This document shows positions 63,071 to 64,000 of a stretch of 64,000 bases of DNA, piece after piece. Below the pieces are notes generated by a model. It did not search any database and was not told the origin of the DNA. It saw nothing but the letters and a program-made list of their open reading frames with translations. The translations under genes were made by a program, and so were the position numbers. Source of the stretch: Desulfovibrio sp. UIB00 (GTDB lineage Bacteria > Desulfobacterota > Desulfovibrionia > Desulfovibrionales > Desulfovibrionaceae); assembly GCF_022508225.1 (NCBI RefSeq), contig NZ_JAETXJ010000002.1, positions 1 through 64,000 on the forward strand. Direction: 5' to 3'. Position 1 is the first letter of the stretch. Each line of letters opens with the position of its first letter.

Positions 63071-63652
63071 ATGCGTAAGATTCTGGCACTCATTCTCACG
63101 TTGGGGTTGACCACTGGCGGTTGCGCCTGGTTTGGCGGCTCTTCTTCCACTGATGAAGAAATAAAGCCCGCTCAGCCGCAGGAACAGACTGCAGCCCCCG
63201 AACCGGCCCCGGCCCCTGTGGCTCCTGCCAAGGACGCCAAGGGCAAGAAGGGTAAAACCAAGGCCGAAAAACCGGCTGAAGTTAAGCCCGTTGCCGCTAA
63301 AAAAGGCGCGAAGACCGAAGCTCAGGTCGCCGCCGAGCTCACCATGGTGGGCAACAGACTGGCTGCCCAGGCTGCCCGCACGGTGATGCCTTCCAAGTCT
63401 TCCAGGGAAGTGCGCCAGGACGGCAAGGATTACGTGGGGACCTACATTGATGTGGACTCTTCCAACGTAACCACTGAATTGCGCCCCAGCCCCACTGGTC
63501 AGTACGTCGGCTTTATCAGGTATCAGGAAAGGGTGATGGATTGCCGTGGCAAGACTCGCCAGGAAGCTATGTCTACTGCTTCTTGCGAACAGGTCAAGGC
63601 CCGCAACATCAACGAGCTGATCCGTTTTGACGGTTCGACCTGGCAGTATTAG
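63071..63652 (+). CDS. Lipoprotein with Ala/Pro/Lys-rich linker
   Basis: 193-residue lipoprotein: signal peptide and lipobox TGGC (Cys18). Residues 30-80 are an Ala/Pro/Lys/Glu-rich linker. A compact C-terminal domain (about 95-193) has TYIDVDSSNVTTELRPSPTG and FIRYQERVMDCRG, with two cysteines that could form a disulfide. I recognise no family. The linker and the OmpA neighbour suggest an outer-membrane or cell-wall location. The start is good, but the terminator just upstream implies weak or separate expression. Confidence 0.75.
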   Translation: MRKILALILTLGLTTGGCAWFGGSSSTDEEIKPAQPQEQTAAPEPAPAPVAPAKDAKGKKGKTKAEKPAEVKPVAAKKGAKTEAQVAAELTMVGNRLAAQAARTVMPSKSSREVRQDGKDYVGTYIDVDSSNVTTELRPSPTGQYVGFIRYQERVMDCRGKTRQEAMSTASCEQVKARNINELIRFDGSTWQY

Positions 63653-63753
63653 TATAAAGTAGTAACGCCGCTCTGGTTGCGCGCTGCCTTGTGCCGCGTT
63701 CTGCCGGAGCGGATGTTCCACGCTCGGTGAGTCACCGTTCGTGAAGAGATTTC

Positions 63754-63786
63754 AGCGGGGTTTCGGCCCCGCTTTTGCTTTTTTTG
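63754..63786 (+). terminator. Terminator after the lipoprotein gene
   Basis: AGCGGGG-TTTCG-GCCCCGCT is followed by TTTGCTTTTTTTG. The stem is perfect and the T tract is long; it lies about 100 bases past the lipoprotein stop. Confidence 0.9.
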
Positions 63787-63949
63787 AGGCATCAGCGGGA
63801 AGCGAGCGGCAGTGACCACGGCACAGGCAGAGTGGCACTGATGCCCTTGGGCCTGAAGGGCTGAATGAATCGGGGTCAGCCCTTGGCTATGCACTTGGGG
63901 TAAAAGGGCTGGGTTGTCCTTGTCTGAGGTGAGCGTGGCAAGGGCCTGA

Positions 63950-64000
63950 TCAGGCGGCATCGCCTTTCAGAAAACCCTCCGGCAGATGATCACGAATCCA
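63950..64000 (-). CDS. Possible C-terminal end of a minus-strand gene (partial)
   Basis: At the right edge the minus strand reads WIRDHLPEGFLKGDAA and then a TGA stop (63950-63952). The codon pattern and the lack of stops to the window edge look like the tail of a gene entering from the right. Only 16 codons are visible, so no family can be named. The rest of the gap (63787-63949) shows nothing. Confidence 0.35.
   Translation of the reverse strand, partial: WIRDHLPEGFLKGDAA

Noticed and set aside
63649-63960. 103-codon minus-strand frame at the right edge
   Set aside because: Covers the lipoprotein terminator and has no family resemblance; the neighbouring frame ending at 63950 is the more gene-like one.

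Overview
The window is a stretch of chromosome from a delta-type sulfate reducer, most likely Desulfovibrio or a close relative (Desulfovibrionaceae). The indications are the lactate-utilisation operon with a fused LutA/LutB-type iron-sulfur protein, an electron-bifurcating NfnAB pair, an anaerobic (early-cobalt) cobalamin operon with cbiD and fused cbiET, a PAS-type chemoreceptor with a cysteine cluster, and a flagellar late-gene order ending in csrA-fliW. The assignment is inferred from gene content and order; no rRNA or tRNA gene was found. Base composition looks GC-rich, with a few AT-rich intergenic islands (around 46180-46313 and 56330-56570).

Layout: 1-8071 is a flagellar operon on the plus strand (flgI, flgJ with a very long tail, flgN, flgK, flgL, csrA, fliW). 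8072-9190 has a possible small RNA unit and a YnfA-type membrane protein. 9215-10664 is rpoZ-dnaJ on the minus strand. 10923-14754, plus strand, holds a TtcA-like thiolase, a LytM-type peptidase, and a two-gene unit of a Tat-exported binding protein and a membrane polyferredoxin. 14755-15646 is a non-coding, repeat-rich stretch with a nearly 100-bp palindrome. 15647-27446 is almost entirely minus strand: gatC-gatA, a periplasmic-binding lipoprotein, dnaK, a chemoreceptor, dnaX-ybaB-recR and ilvE. 27747-38903 is plus strand: hydantoinase/oxoprolinase-like protein, GNAT acetyltransferase, trmL-cbiB, TauE/SafE exporter, a lone RND pump, a YkgJ-like cysteine protein, ribBA and a b-type cytochrome.

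39500-45328 is the lactate oxidation operon (FAD subunit, GlcF/LutA-like Fe-S subunit, LutC, fused LutB-LutA). 45670-51209 holds small unknown proteins, a hydrolase-fold protein without its nucleophile, DedA, and hisJ-like plus modF-like genes. 51492-53742 is nfnAB, which links NADH, NADPH and ferredoxin pools. 54820-56301 is an aldehyde dehydrogenase. 56641-61676 is a minus-strand cobalamin operon (CntK-like racemase, cbiD, cbiET, cbiF). The right end has a VWA-OmpA outer-membrane protein, a lipoprotein and the tail of a gene that runs off the window.

The least ordinary items are the CntK-like racemase at the head of the cobalamin operon, the Tat-exported binding protein translationally coupled to a polyferredoxin, the hydrolase-fold protein without a catalytic serine, the candidate small RNA at about 8320-8570, and the long palindrome at 14815-14912. 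No CRISPR array, insertion sequence, prophage or recognisable defence island was seen.
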